Shown here: positions 37,732 to 45,754 of the stretch, piece after piece
Numbering within the stretch: the stretch's first letter is position 1
Layout of the letters: every line of letters starts with the position of its first letter
From: Flavobacterium sp. J372
GTDB lineage: Bacteria > Bacteroidota > Bacteroidia > Flavobacteriales > Flavobacteriaceae
Direction of reading: 5' to 3'
Assembly: GCF_024699965.1 (NCBI RefSeq)
Contig: NZ_JAJOMZ010000004.1
Coordinates: forward strand, 2,946,001-3,010,000
DNA length: 64,000 nucleotides
Translations under genes and position numbers: made by a program
Notes under the pieces: model-generated
Seen by the model: the letters and a program-made list of their open reading frames with translations, nothing else
Told to the model about the DNA's origin: nothing
Databases searched by the model: none

Positions 37732-40140
37732 ATGAAAAAATATTTACTTATTCTGTTTTCTACAGTTGGAATGGCGCAGGCACCTTATCCGCATACAGCC
37801 GCCACAAATTTTTCAGCAGAACGGGTAGCAAGTTTTGGTGTGATGGGCACCCCAAACGATTTACTTGAAATTACCAATTCTACACAATTTGATAACAGTT
37901 TTATACCTTCAATTTGGGGACATCAACAATCAGATACGAGATATGTTTTAAGACTTTTTGCTACAACAACCTCAACTTATGACATTGGAGACTCGCCAAT
38001 CATGGTTTTCAGGTCTGAACTTAGAAATTCTATAAACCTATCCGCACCACAAAATAGCACATTCCCATGGGGCATAAGTGCTGCAGATGTTGTAACAAGG
38101 CCGGTATTTGCATGGGAAAACGGTAATACACAACTTATGACTATGCGGGCAAATGGATTTTTAGGGTTGGGCACAACTACTCCAACGGCTCTATTTCACA
38201 CAACCGGCACTATAAGATTTCAAAACCTTCCCAATAATACAAATCCAAGCTACATGCTTGGCACTGATGCCAGTGGAAATGTATTTGAGTATCCGGTTTC
38301 TACAAGTGGCGGTACTGCCGATGCGGACTGGCTAAAGCCTGACGGAACCGTGCCGATGGCAATTGGCGATACAAAATATACTAACGGATTGATAGGCTTT
38401 AATACATCGAACCCTACAGCAAATATACATGCAAATGGGACTGTCCGCTTCCAGAATCTGGCCAATGCCACAACAGCAAGTTTTATGCTCGGGACCGATG
38501 CCAGCGGTAATGTATTTGAATATCCTGTGCCTACCGGCGGGACAACAGATGCCGACTGGCTAAAGCCTGATGGAACCGTGCCAATGGCAATTGGCGATAC
38601 AAAATATACTAACGGATTGATAGGCTTTAATACATCTAACCCAACAGCAAATATCCATGCAAATGGGACTGTCCGCTTCCAGAATCTTGCCAATGCAACT
38701 ACCGCCTCGTTTATGTTGGGTACAGATGCCAATGGGAATGTATTTGAATATCCGGTTCCTACCGGCGGGACAACAGATGCTGACTGGCTAAAGCCCGACG
38801 GTACCGTGCCTATGCTTATTGGAGATACAAAATATACTAATGGCTTAATAGGTTTCAATACATCTAACCCAACAGCAAATATACATGCAAAGGGAACAGT
38901 ACGTTTCGAAGACATGGCCAATGCAACAACTCCTTCATTTATGTTAGGCACAGATGCAAATGGCAACGTGTTTGAATATCCTGTGCCCACCGGCGGGACA
39001 ACAGATGCCGACTGGCTAAAGCCCGACGGTACCGTGCCTATGCTTATTGGAGATACAAAATATACTAATGGCTTAATAGGTTTCAACACATCTAACCCAA
39101 CAGCAAATATACATGCAAATGGTACGGTGCGGTTTCAAAATCTTGCCAATGCTACAACAGCAAGTTTTATGCTCGGGACCGATGCCAGCGGTAATGTATT
39201 TGAATATCCTGTGCCTACCGGCGGGACAACAGATGCCGACTGGCTTAAACCTGATGGTACTGTACCTATGCTTATTGGCGATACAAAATATACTAACGGA
39301 TTGATAGGCTTTAATACATCGAACCCTACAGCAAATATCCATGCCAAGGGAACAGTACGTTTCGAAGACATGGCCAATGCAACAACTCCTTCATTTATGT
39401 TAGGCACAGATGCAAATGGCAACGTGTTTGAATATCCTGTGCCAACAGGAGGCACAGGGACTCCCGATGCCGACTGGCTTAAACCTGATGGTACTGTACC
39501 TATGCTCATCAGCGATACAAAATATACTAATGGTTTTATAGGTTTTAATACATCTAACCCAACAGCAAATATTCATGCAAAGGGAACAGTACGTTTCGAA
39601 GACATGGCCAATGCAACAACTCCTTCATTTATGTTAGGCACAGATGCAAATGGCAACGTGTTTGAATACCCGGTTCCTGAAGAAGGTATAACAGATGCTG
39701 ACTGGCTGAAGCCAGACGGAACAATTCCAATGTCAATCAATGACGTAATTTATACAAATGGAAAAGTAGGGATAAACACCAACATATTCCCTTCGGTGGT
39801 GGGAACAGAAGATATAAGTTCTTATAATTTATTCGTTGCCGGTGGAATATTAACCGAAGAAGTAAGAATTGCATTGCAGGATGAGTGGGCCGACTATGTT
39901 TTTGCCGAAGGTTATAAGCTGCCTACGCTAAAGCAGGTAGAAGAGCATATTGCTGAAAACGGCCACCTGATAAATATACCAAGTGCAAAACAGGTAAAAG
40001 AAAACGGTGTAGAACTTGGCGAAATGAACAAACTACTGCTGGAAAAAGTTGAAGAGCTTACGCTATATATGATTGAGCTGAACAAAAAACTGGAGGCACA
40101 GCAAAAAGAGATAGAAATCCTGAAACAAGGCAAAAAATGA
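37732..40140 (+). CDS. Repetitive surface protein with about six 76-residue repeats and C-terminal coiled coil
   Basis: The start is the ATG at 37732 (MKKYLLILFSTVGMAQAPYP, signal peptide). After a unique domain (about 20-190) come repeats of about 76 residues, each with DADWLKPDGTVPM, DTKYTNGLIGFNTSNPTANI, then HANGTVRFQNLAN or HAKGTVRFEDMAN, then FMLGTDA(S/N)GNVFEYP. The last repeat is degenerate. The C-terminal 130 residues (DEWADYVFAEGYKLPTLKQV, then a coiled coil ending EIEILKQGKK) resemble the tail-fibre or S74-like ends of Bacteroidetes secreted proteins. There is no canonical T9SS tail. Its stop codon overlaps the next gene (ATGA). It may form trimeric surface fibres, which is inference. 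Confidence 0.82.
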   Translation: MKKYLLILFSTVGMAQAPYPHTAATNFSAERVASFGVMGTPNDLLEITNSTQFDNSFIPSIWGHQQSDTRYVLRLFATTTSTYDIGDSPIMVFRSELRNSINLSAPQNSTFPWGISAADVVTRPVFAWENGNTQLMTMRANGFLGLGTTTPTALFHTTGTIRFQNLPNNTNPSYMLGTDASGNVFEYPVSTSGGTADADWLKPDGTVPMAIGDTKYTNGLIGFNTSNPTANIHANGTVRFQNLANATTASFMLGTDASGNVFEYPVPTGGTTDADWLKPDGTVPMAIGDTKYTNGLIGFNTSNPTANIHANGTVRFQNLANATTASFMLGTDANGNVFEYPVPTGGTTDADWLKPDGTVPMLIGDTKYTNGLIGFNTSNPTANIHAKGTVRFEDMANATTPSFMLGTDANGNVFEYPVPTGGTTDADWLKPDGTVPMLIGDTKYTNGLIGFNTSNPTANIHANGTVRFQNLANATTASFMLGTDASGNVFEYPVPTGGTTDADWLKPDGTVPMLIGDTKYTNGLIGFNTSNPTANIHAKGTVRFEDMANATTPSFMLGTDANGNVFEYPVPTGGTGTPDADWLKPDGTVPMLISDTKYTNGFIGFNTSNPTANIHAKGTVRFEDMANATTPSFMLGTDANGNVFEYPVPEEGITDADWLKPDGTIPMSINDVIYTNGKVGINTNIFPSVVGTEDISSYNLFVAGGILTEEVRIALQDEWADYVFAEGYKLPTLKQVEEHIAENGHLINIPSAKQVKENGVELGEMNKLLLEKVEELTLYMIELNKKLEAQQKEIEILKQGKK
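38310..39740 (+). repeat. 228-base coding tandem repeats, about six copies plus partial ends
   Basis: Copies starting with the GACTGGCTAAAGCC-type sequence occur near 38325, 38553, 38781, 39009, 39237 and 39471, with a degenerate one near 39705. Neighbouring copies are almost identical in DNA for long stretches. One copy has a six-base insertion (extra two residues), so the spacing is 228 or 234 bases. Confidence 0.88.
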
Positions 40141-40760
40141 AAAAAATTTTAAGTCTTATTTTTGTTTTTTCTGCAACGTATATGTTTGCAGCTTCATTTC
40201 GGGAGAATCGAATGTCATCTGCACATGACAGTTCAAAACTTTTTGTAGAAGTATTTAAAAGCCAGATAAAAACTACCTGTGACCAATTTATCTCTCTAAC
40301 ATTACCCGAAAGCAACAATTTTATTATATACCGTGCTGCCAATAGTGTTAGAGTGGGCTCTGGATATAGGATTGAAGCTAACTCAAACTTAAACATAACC
40401 ATGAAGGCCGGCAGAGTAATTGTGCTAGAGCCAAAAACAGCTCTTTTAAAAGGCAATAAATATCTTGGAAGAATTGAGCCATGTGAACCTACATGTCCGT
40501 TGGCTTCCGATTGTAAGGTCCCAAAAGGTTTGTCACCAAACGGCGACAACAAAAATGACACGTTTGACCTTTCTGAAATTTGTGTAAGAAAGCTTAAGAT
40601 TTTTAACCGATATGGTCTAACCGTTTACGAAGCTGATAATTATATGAATGAGTGGCATGGCCAGTCATCTTACGGTGATTTGCCCACAGCAACGTATTTT
40701 TATGTTATTACGCTGACCAGTGGTGAAAAAATTACCGGCTGGGTGTACCTGCAGAAATAA
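40137..40760 (+). CDS. Short T9SS type B (gliding motility-associated C-terminal domain) protein
   Basis: The 207-residue protein has a signal peptide (MKKILSLIFVFSATYMFAAS), a unique domain of about 110 residues with a Cys pair (EPCEPTCPLASDCKVPKG) and a full CHU_C type B sorting domain (GLSPNGDNKNDTFDL, LKIFNRYGLTVYEAD, EWHGQSSYGDLPTATYFYVI, GWVYLQ). It is translationally coupled to the repeat protein through an ATGA overlap. A pairing in which this protein docks the repeat protein at the surface is a plausible inference. Confidence 0.88.
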   Translation: MKKILSLIFVFSATYMFAASFRENRMSSAHDSSKLFVEVFKSQIKTTCDQFISLTLPESNNFIIYRAANSVRVGSGYRIEANSNLNITMKAGRVIVLEPKTALLKGNKYLGRIEPCEPTCPLASDCKVPKGLSPNGDNKNDTFDLSEICVRKLKIFNRYGLTVYEADNYMNEWHGQSSYGDLPTATYFYVITLTSGEKITGWVYLQK

Positions 40761-40788
40761 CGAAGCCTTTAATTTAAGAAAATTAACC

Positions 40789-40815
40789 TTGTTCAGCCCT
40801 ATTACATTAAATTTG
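40789..40815 (+). promoter_or_regulatory. Putative promoter of the glycosyltransferase-flippase operon
   Basis: A TTG (40789-40791) and a -7 TAAATTTG (40808-40815) are 16 bases apart, shorter than usual. Transcription would begin close to 40821, where an ATG lies. Confidence 0.4.
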
Positions 40816-40848
40816 CATCAATGGCTGTAAAATTTAAACCGGATAAAG

Positions 40849-41714
40849 TTGCAAAAAAAGGTTTTCGTAATAATTGTAACCTATAATGGTGCAAAATGGA
40901 TAGAGAAATGCATATCCTCTCTGCTAGTATCATCTTACCCTTTACATATCATTGTGGTTGACAACAACAGCAATGATGATACAATTAACTTGCTCAGACA
41001 ATTTCGCGATATCGAAATAATTGGCTCAGGGACTAATCTTGGCTTTGGCCGCGCCAACAATATCGGCATGAAGAAAGCGCTGGAAATGGGCGCCGATTAC
41101 CTTTTCCTTCTTAACCAGGACACATGGATTTTTGGTGATACGATTGCAAGCCTAGTAGCTAAAATGGAAGAACATCAAATAGTCGGGATATTGAGCCCAA
41201 TGCATTACGGCCCTGACGAGATGACGCTTGATCCTGGGTTTGCAACCTATTATTCAAGGAAAATTAATAGTCTAAATAATGTACGCATCGTTCCGTTTGT
41301 AAACGCAGCAGCATGGATGCTTTCACAGGATTGCGTTGAAAAGACCGGTTATTTTGAACCGGAATTCAGCCATTATGGCGAAGACCGTAACTATTGTGAC
41401 AGGGTGCGCTATCATGGCTTTGATATCGCCATAGACGATAATTCCGGTATCGTACACGACAGGATAATTACCCGAAATTTCAAAAAGATATTGTACAGTC
41501 GCGTTATAAAATACTGGCTACGCTTCTCAATATCAATCTTGGTTTGGGAGCTGCATATATAATAGCCCTCCGCGAAGTTTGCGGCCTTCCGAAATATTTC
41601 ATAAAGCATTACGGCTTTATAGCAGTGAGATTGTTTTTTAATCTAGCTGGATATTATTTAAAAATGCTGCTATCTGCAGGAAAAATTAAAACCATCCGCA
41701 ACAGTCATAAATGA
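40849..41714 (+). CDS. GT2 family glycosyltransferase (rhamnosyltransferase-like), frameshifted
   Basis: The frame from a TTG at 40849 (QKKVFVIIVTYNGAKWIEKC) has the GT2 signatures VDNNSNDDT, GFGRANNIGMK, LNQDTWI and FSHYGEDRNYCDR. It goes wrong after FKKIL (about 41490) and stops at 41562. The next frame continues SRYKILATLLNINLGLGAAY and runs on through VCGLPKYFIKHYGF to a stop at 41712-41714, the expected family C-terminus. One base added near 41493 joins them. The true start may instead be the ATG at 40821 (MAVKFKPDKVAKK), if the seven-A run at 40853-40859 is one base too long. The end overlaps the flippase ATG (ATGA). Confidence 0.8.
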
Positions 41715-43184
41715 TTAAGGGTAAAAAAAGCTAACATACGCCAGGTTTTGCTGTTTTCTGTCATAAATTATGCAGGGATGGCCATTGGCATAGTATCGGT
41801 GCTTTTTATTTATCCGCTTAACAATACCTTTGCGGGTACTGTACGCCTTATCGACAATATATCTCAAATACTCTTCCCTTTAATGGTATTAGGTGCTTCA
41901 CATGCGCTGATAAAGTTTTACCCCGGCCTAAGCCCCGAGCGAAGGCTGCAGCTGTTTAACTATAGCATGGTTTCAATTTTCTATATAAGTCTGGCAATTT
42001 TTTTTGGATTGGTACTCTTCAGTAATTGTGGAAATTATGAAAATGCAAAACTGTTATATTATGCTTTCCCTATCGCTGTCTGTCTTGCCTACATTGAATT
42101 GTTTAAAAAACAGTCACAAGACCTACAGCGTATTGCTATACCAACACTATATGAAAAGATAATTCCTAAAATAGTATTACCTGTTTTATTCCTTTTAATG
42201 GCTTACGGAACATTACAGCCCAATGCATCTTTATTTATCTACACCGCATGTTATATCTTAATTTTAGGCCTTACATCACTCTATCTTTTCAGGTATTTTA
42301 AGCCCGGAATTAATTACAGGTTTAAAACCCTTTTTGGAGAGTTATCCAGAAAGGATTATTATCGCTACAGCATTTATTCTTTTGCAGGCAGTCTTGGTTC
42401 TATGCTGGCTTTCCGGATAGACGGGCTTATAATCCCAGAGTTTTTCTCGCTGGCGGATAATGGCGTGTTCGGCTATGCTGTTACACTTTCATCAACACTG
42501 CAAATACCTGCAGTAGGAATGTTTGCCCTGTATGCACCGCTTATTTCAGGCTACATTAAATCTGGCGATATTGATGAACTCAATTACAAATATAAAGATG
42601 TAGCACGTTTGCTGTTGTTTATAGGGGCATTGCTTTACAGCTGCATTTTATTGGGTGTAGAAGACCTCTTCCTTTTGCTGCCCACTTACGAAAAACTAAA
42701 GGGAGCCATCCCTGTAATTTACGTTTTAGGATTAAGTGTTGTATTAAACATGGCTACCGGCTTCAACGGAGAGATTATTACTTATTCCAAATACTACCGC
42801 TTCAACCTTATAACTGTTGCATTGCTTATTGTTTTCAATATATCCTTCAGCCTTTATGCTATTTATTATACTGATATGGGTTTAACCGGGGTGGCCTGGG
42901 CATCGTTTTTATCAATGTCGCTATTTAATATTGCCAAGTTAGCATTCATATACAAAAAATTCAGGCTGCTGCCGTTTGATGGCAGGTTCGCCAAGCTTGC
43001 TGTGATATTCACGCTTTCTACTATTGGTATTTACCTTTTGCCTGATAGCAGTTCGCACTTCATAAACCTTATCTATAAATGCGGTCTGTCATTATTATTG
43101 AATGTCCTGGTGGTATACCGCATGTGCCTTGTGCACCAGGTAAATGATTGGATGGATAAGCTGCTGGCTAAAGTTATCCGCTAA
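41711..43184 (+). CDS. Oligosaccharide flippase / polysaccharide export membrane protein (Wzx-like), frameshifted at the start
   Basis: The best start is the ATG at 41711, overlapping the glycosyltransferase stop. It reads MIKGKK, then must lose one A of the seven-A run (41723-41729) to continue ANIRQVLLFSVINYAGMAIG. The frame from 41748 alone would miss the N-terminal amphipathic stretch. The protein of about 490 residues has 12-14 helices and belongs to the polysaccharide transport/MOP superfamily, which flips lipid-linked sugar units. It works with the preceding glycosyltransferase in surface glycan assembly. It ends convergent with the FabH-like gene, overlapping by four bases. Confidence 0.85.
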
Positions 43185-44239
43185 ATCTTGTACACAAAAG
43201 CATTGATGTTCATACCCGCCCCTACTGATGCAAATATCAGTACATCGCCTTTACTGAGTTGCTGGTTTTCAATCTGCCCTTTTATCAGTAAGTCATAGAG
43301 TGTTGGCACGGTCGCCACACTACTGTTACCCAGTTTATGGATGCTCATTGGCATTACACGCTCAGGTGGAGTCTTGCCATACAGCTTAAAAAATCTGTGT
43401 ATTATTGCCTCATCCATCTTTTCATTGGCCTGGTGTATAAGAACCTTCTTCACATCATCTATTGCCACACCGCTTTTATCAAGACAGTCTTTCATGGCTT
43501 GCGGCACATGGTTAAGCGCGAATTCATATATCTTACGCCCATACATTTTGATGTACCGCACATTGGGGTCATGTTCTTTGTTGAATGAATTTCCGAAAAA
43601 TAGAAAATACGCTTCATCATACGTATAAGACGCCGATGCATGAGCCAGGATTCCGCCCTCATAATCGGTGGCTTCAATCACACTTGCGCCTGCACCGTCA
43701 CTATATATCATACTGTCCCGGTCATGCGGGTCAACTACGCGCGACAGGGTTTCAGCGCCAATTACCAGGCAGCGTTTTGCCATGCCCGACATGATAAACG
43801 CGCGTGCCTGTATAACGCCTTCTACCCAGCCCGGGCAGCCAAAAAGTATATCATAAGCCACGCATTTCGGGTTTTTTATACGCAGGCTGTGCTTTACCCT
43901 TGAGGCAATGCTTGGCACAACATCAGTCTGGATGGCGCCCTGCTTTACATTACCAAAGTTATGTGCGAGAATGATATAGTCAAGTGTTTCAGGGTCAATA
44001 CCTGCATCTTCTATTGCTTTTTGGGCGGCAAAGAATGCAATATCACTTGTGAGCAAGTCGTCATCGGCATAGCGGCGTTCTTCAATACCGGTAATACTTT
44101 TAAACTTTTCAGCAACAACTTCATTGCTGTAAGGCAGTGGCCTACCGTCATCATCAAGAAACTGATGTTTTGCAAAATCAATATTGGCCACAGCCTTGTT
44201 TGGTATATAGCTGCCCGACCCCGTAATCCTGATATTCAT
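43181..44239 (-). CDS. 3-oxoacyl-ACP synthase III family protein (FabH-like)
   Basis: The start is the ATG at 44239 (MNIRITGSGSYIPNKAVANI); the 13 upstream codons are not conserved in character. The 352-residue thiolase-fold protein has the catalytic triad of KAS III: Cys in DILFGCPGWVEG, His in LIHQANEKM and Asn in GNSSVATVP. It differs from standard FabH in length and in the YSDGAGASVIEAT region, and is likely a specialised condensing enzyme. The housekeeping fabH role is less likely because no plsX or rpmF neighbours are present. Confidence 0.88.
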   Translation of the reverse strand: MNIRITGSGSYIPNKAVANIDFAKHQFLDDDGRPLPYSNEVVAEKFKSITGIEERRYADDDLLTSDIAFFAAQKAIEDAGIDPETLDYIILAHNFGNVKQGAIQTDVVPSIASRVKHSLRIKNPKCVAYDILFGCPGWVEGVIQARAFIMSGMAKRCLVIGAETLSRVVDPHDRDSMIYSDGAGASVIEATDYEGGILAHASASYTYDEAYFLFFGNSFNKEHDPNVRYIKMYGRKIYEFALNHVPQAMKDCLDKSGVAIDDVKKVLIHQANEKMDEAIIHRFFKLYGKTPPERVMPMSIHKLGNSSVATVPTLYDLLIKGQIENQQLSKGDVLIFASVGAGMNINAFVYKI

Positions 44240-44348
44240 AAACCCGTTGTTTTTATATAAAGGTACGTAAATAAGCACGATGATATCTGAACTGATGTAA
44301 TAATTGACTAATAACCAAAAAAGAGCCTGAAAATTCCGAAATAGGTTT

Positions 44349-44687
44349 TTATTTAACGGATGGCTGTAATTTTACCTGCATTACTGTTGCTATTGACAAT
44401 GCACGGGTCTTGATCTTTTCGGCGTTGGAACCTTCAAAATGGCAGTCAACCGAACCATAAAACACTTCAAGCCATGTTTCAAACCTTTCTTTGCTAAGCG
44501 GCGCCTTAGCATTTAGGTTAAGATGTAACTGCATTACATTGTTGCGATAATCTCCTGTATTAAATACCACCCCTTCCCAGAAAGACACAATGTGCGGCAA
44601 GTGGGCCTCAAGGTCTATCTGCGCGACATCATTAAAGATATACGCCATTGCATCGTCCTGCAGCAACGTGTTGTAGAAAGCGCGCAT
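44349..44687 (-). CDS. Group III truncated hemoglobin
   Basis: The ATG at 44687 gives 112 residues: MRAFYNTLLQDDAMAYIFND, then HLPHIVSFWEGVVFNTGDYR, HLNLNAKAPLSKERFETWLE and so on. The histidine and tryptophan pattern is that of TrHb3. Homologues have about 13 more N-terminal residues, and these are present in frame as KKDIQHRADIEVL (codons up to 44726) without an ATG. Just upstream a dispersed repeat (GTGGCAG at its edge) abuts an A7 run. With one more A, the GTG at 44734 would start MAEKKDIQHRADIEVLM. The real start is therefore probably upstream of 44687. Role: haem-based O2 or NO chemistry. Confidence 0.85.
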   Translation of the reverse strand: MRAFYNTLLQDDAMAYIFNDVAQIDLEAHLPHIVSFWEGVVFNTGDYRNNVMQLHLNLNAKAPLSKERFETWLEVFYGSVDCHFEGSNAEKIKTRALSIATVMQVKLQPSVK

Positions 44688-44729
44688 TAATACTTCAATG
44701 TCAGCCCTGTGTTGGATATCTTTTTTTCT

Positions 44730-44757
44730 GCCACGAAATTCACTAATTATACAAATT
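44730..44757. repeat. Degenerate copy of the GCCACGAATTACAC intergenic repeat
   Basis: GCCACGAAATTCACTAATTA corresponds to the right end of the element at 27809-27830 read backwards. It abuts the 5' end of the truncated hemoglobin gene. Confidence 0.5.
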
Positions 44758-44836
44758 TAGAAGAAATTGAACGTAATAAGTATCTAATCCCGTATACTAA
44801 TTACGAAAACGTTATATGTTAAAGTTCAAAATTATG

Positions 44837-44869
44837 CTTGCATATATAATTGAATGTTGCGTAAGTTTG
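44837..44869 (+). promoter_or_regulatory. Promoter of the double-leader osmC transcript
   Basis: CTTG (44837-44840) and TAAGTTTG (44862-44869) are 21 bases apart, matching the Bacteroidetes -33/-7 pattern. Transcription would start near 44875, 14 bases before the first small ORF. Confidence 0.55.
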
Positions 44870-44888
44870 TGAAACAAGAAATAGCAAA

Positions 44889-44960
44889 ATGGTACTTACA
44901 ATTTGTCAATATCGCTCAACAATGATGTGGAAACATTCCGCAGGGGCCGGTATTGTATAG
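44889..44960 (+). CDS. Putative leader peptide 1 (23 residues)
   Basis: The ATG at 44889 opens a 23-codon frame reading MVLTICQYRST, then MMWKHSAGAGIV, ending in TAG at 44958. It lies 20 bases after a good -7 box. Its last codons cover the first arm (44940-44948) of a set of mutually exclusive hairpins, which is why I call it a leader peptide. The tandem Met-Met-Trp codons (44922-44930) sit 10-18 bases before that arm. No homologue is known to me; it could also be untranslated. Confidence 0.45.
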   Translation: MVLTICQYRSTMMWKHSAGAGIV

Positions 44961-45021
44961 ATTTATCATATAGCATAAAATCACAATCAGGCCCCTGCAA
45001 CTAAACTGCAGGGGCTTTTTT
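44940..45021 (+). promoter_or_regulatory. Putative transcription attenuator with competing stems
   Basis: Arm A is GCAGGGGCC (44940-44948), arm B is GGCCCCTGC (44990-44998) and arm C is TGCAGGGGC (45007-45015), followed by six T. B can pair perfectly with A over nine pairs, or with C over nine pairs (loop of seven) to make a rho-independent terminator. Arm A lies inside leader ORF 1, so ribosome position would decide between termination and read-through. Confidence 0.6.
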
Positions 45022-45038
45022 ATTATATTAAGAGCAAA

Positions 45039-45128
45039 ATGAAAACAGCAATAAAACATATTAACCACTGTACCTGTACCTGCACTATGCAGATGTACTG
45101 GCATATGCTTTGCTGCCACAGCGGATGA
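45039..45128 (+). CDS. Putative cysteine-rich leader peptide 2 (29 residues)
   Basis: The ATG at 45039 opens a frame reading MKTAIKHINH, CTCTCTMQMYWHM, LCCHSG and a TGA at 45126-45128. Five of 29 codons are Cys and four are Met, an extreme bias. It begins 17 bases after attenuator 1 and is followed 28 bases later by a strong hairpin with a T-run, then osmC. The pattern is that of a cysteine- or methionine-sensing leader peptide in front of sulfur genes. A small Cys-rich metal-binding peptide is an alternative. Confidence 0.55.
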   Translation: MKTAIKHINHCTCTCTMQMYWHMLCCHSG

Positions 45129-45156
45129 CGTAATCTTTAGTTTGTATAATCAGGTA

Positions 45157-45196
45157 AAGGTCCTCCCAGGCAGCATAGCACAGGAGGGCCTTTTTT
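45157..45196 (+). terminator. Terminator/attenuator between leader peptide 2 and osmC
   Basis: AAGGTCCTCC (45157-45166) pairs with GGAGGGCCTT (45183-45192) and is followed by a T-run to 45196. The loop contains GGCAGCA, complementary to TGCTGCC (45111-45117), which is the Cys-Cys codon pair of leader 2. Confidence 0.75.
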
Positions 45197-45228
45197 AGTT
45201 TCAATCATCATCATTAAATAAAAAAGTT

Positions 45229-45645
45229 ATGGATACAAGATCAATTAACGTCTTGGGCTACACCGGGCCCGATAGCCGGTTTACAGTACGCACTTACAAC
45301 ACACAATTACAGCTGAGCGAGAAAATAGATACCAATGACCGCACCAACCCTTATGAATACCTTTTGGCAGGCTTTGCAGGCTACATAAACGGCGTTGGCA
45401 GGCATGTTGCTGCCTGCCAGGGAATAATACTGCAATCGCTGCAGGTAGAGATAAAAGCCGACCCTTTGAAGAATGAAAAGCCGGGTTTTGAAAAAATCAG
45501 GATTGTAGTTATGCCAACCACAAAAGCAACACTGGCTTCACTGCAAAAATGGCTGAAAGATGTACAGTCGGCAACAACGGTTTACAATAGTATATCGGCT
45601 ACACAACCCGAATTTGTACTGTACAAAGAATATTCACATACATGA
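45229..45645 (+). CDS. OsmC family protein
   Basis: The 138-residue protein has the OsmC fold: TNPYEYLLAGFAGYINGVGRHVAACQGI with the catalytic Cys in VAACQG. OsmC/Ohr proteins reduce organic peroxides; in flavobacteria this subtype often sits in methionine/sulfur operons. The first cysteine of the usual peroxidatic pair is not clear, so activity is uncertain. The start is the ATG at 45229. It lies downstream of two leader hairpins and upstream of a further terminator. Confidence 0.85.
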   Translation: MDTRSINVLGYTGPDSRFTVRTYNTQLQLSEKIDTNDRTNPYEYLLAGFAGYINGVGRHVAACQGIILQSLQVEIKADPLKNEKPGFEKIRIVVMPTTKATLASLQKWLKDVQSATTVYNSISATQPEFVLYKEYSHT

Positions 45646-45702
45646 ATTTCCCCATGAGGAATCACGATAGTTTGTTTGTTTAAAGTTTGTTTGTTTGGTT
45701 TG

Positions 45703-45734
45703 AAACTGCCCCCGCACGTTTCGGGGGCGGTTTT
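45703..45734 (+). terminator. Hairpin terminator between osmC and the homoserine dehydrogenase-like gene
   Basis: AAACTGCCCCCG pairs with CGGGGGCGGTTT (one T-G pair), followed by a short T-run. Just upstream (45670-45700) is a GTTT-type simple repeat. The next gene starts 20 bases after it. Confidence 0.75.
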
Positions 45735-45754
45735 AAATTTTATCCCGTAAAATC

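Noticed and set aside
38250..39509. Long open frames on the minus strand opposite the repeat protein (279 and 124 codons)
   Set aside because: They mirror the low-complexity coding repeats of the plus-strand gene, have no signal peptide or family character, and arise because the repeats lack minus-strand stops.
38310..39740. Regularly spaced repeats that might be taken for a CRISPR array
   Set aside because: The unit is 228 bases, fully coding and without unique spacers; no cas genes are present.
43337..43903. Plus-strand open frames opposite the FabH-like gene
   Set aside because: Antisense shadows; the minus-strand gene has an intact Cys-His-Asn triad.
45660..45702. GTTTGTTTGTTTAAAG simple repeat as a possible regulatory site
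   Set aside because: It is low-complexity sequence without symmetry or recurrence; only the following hairpin is supported.
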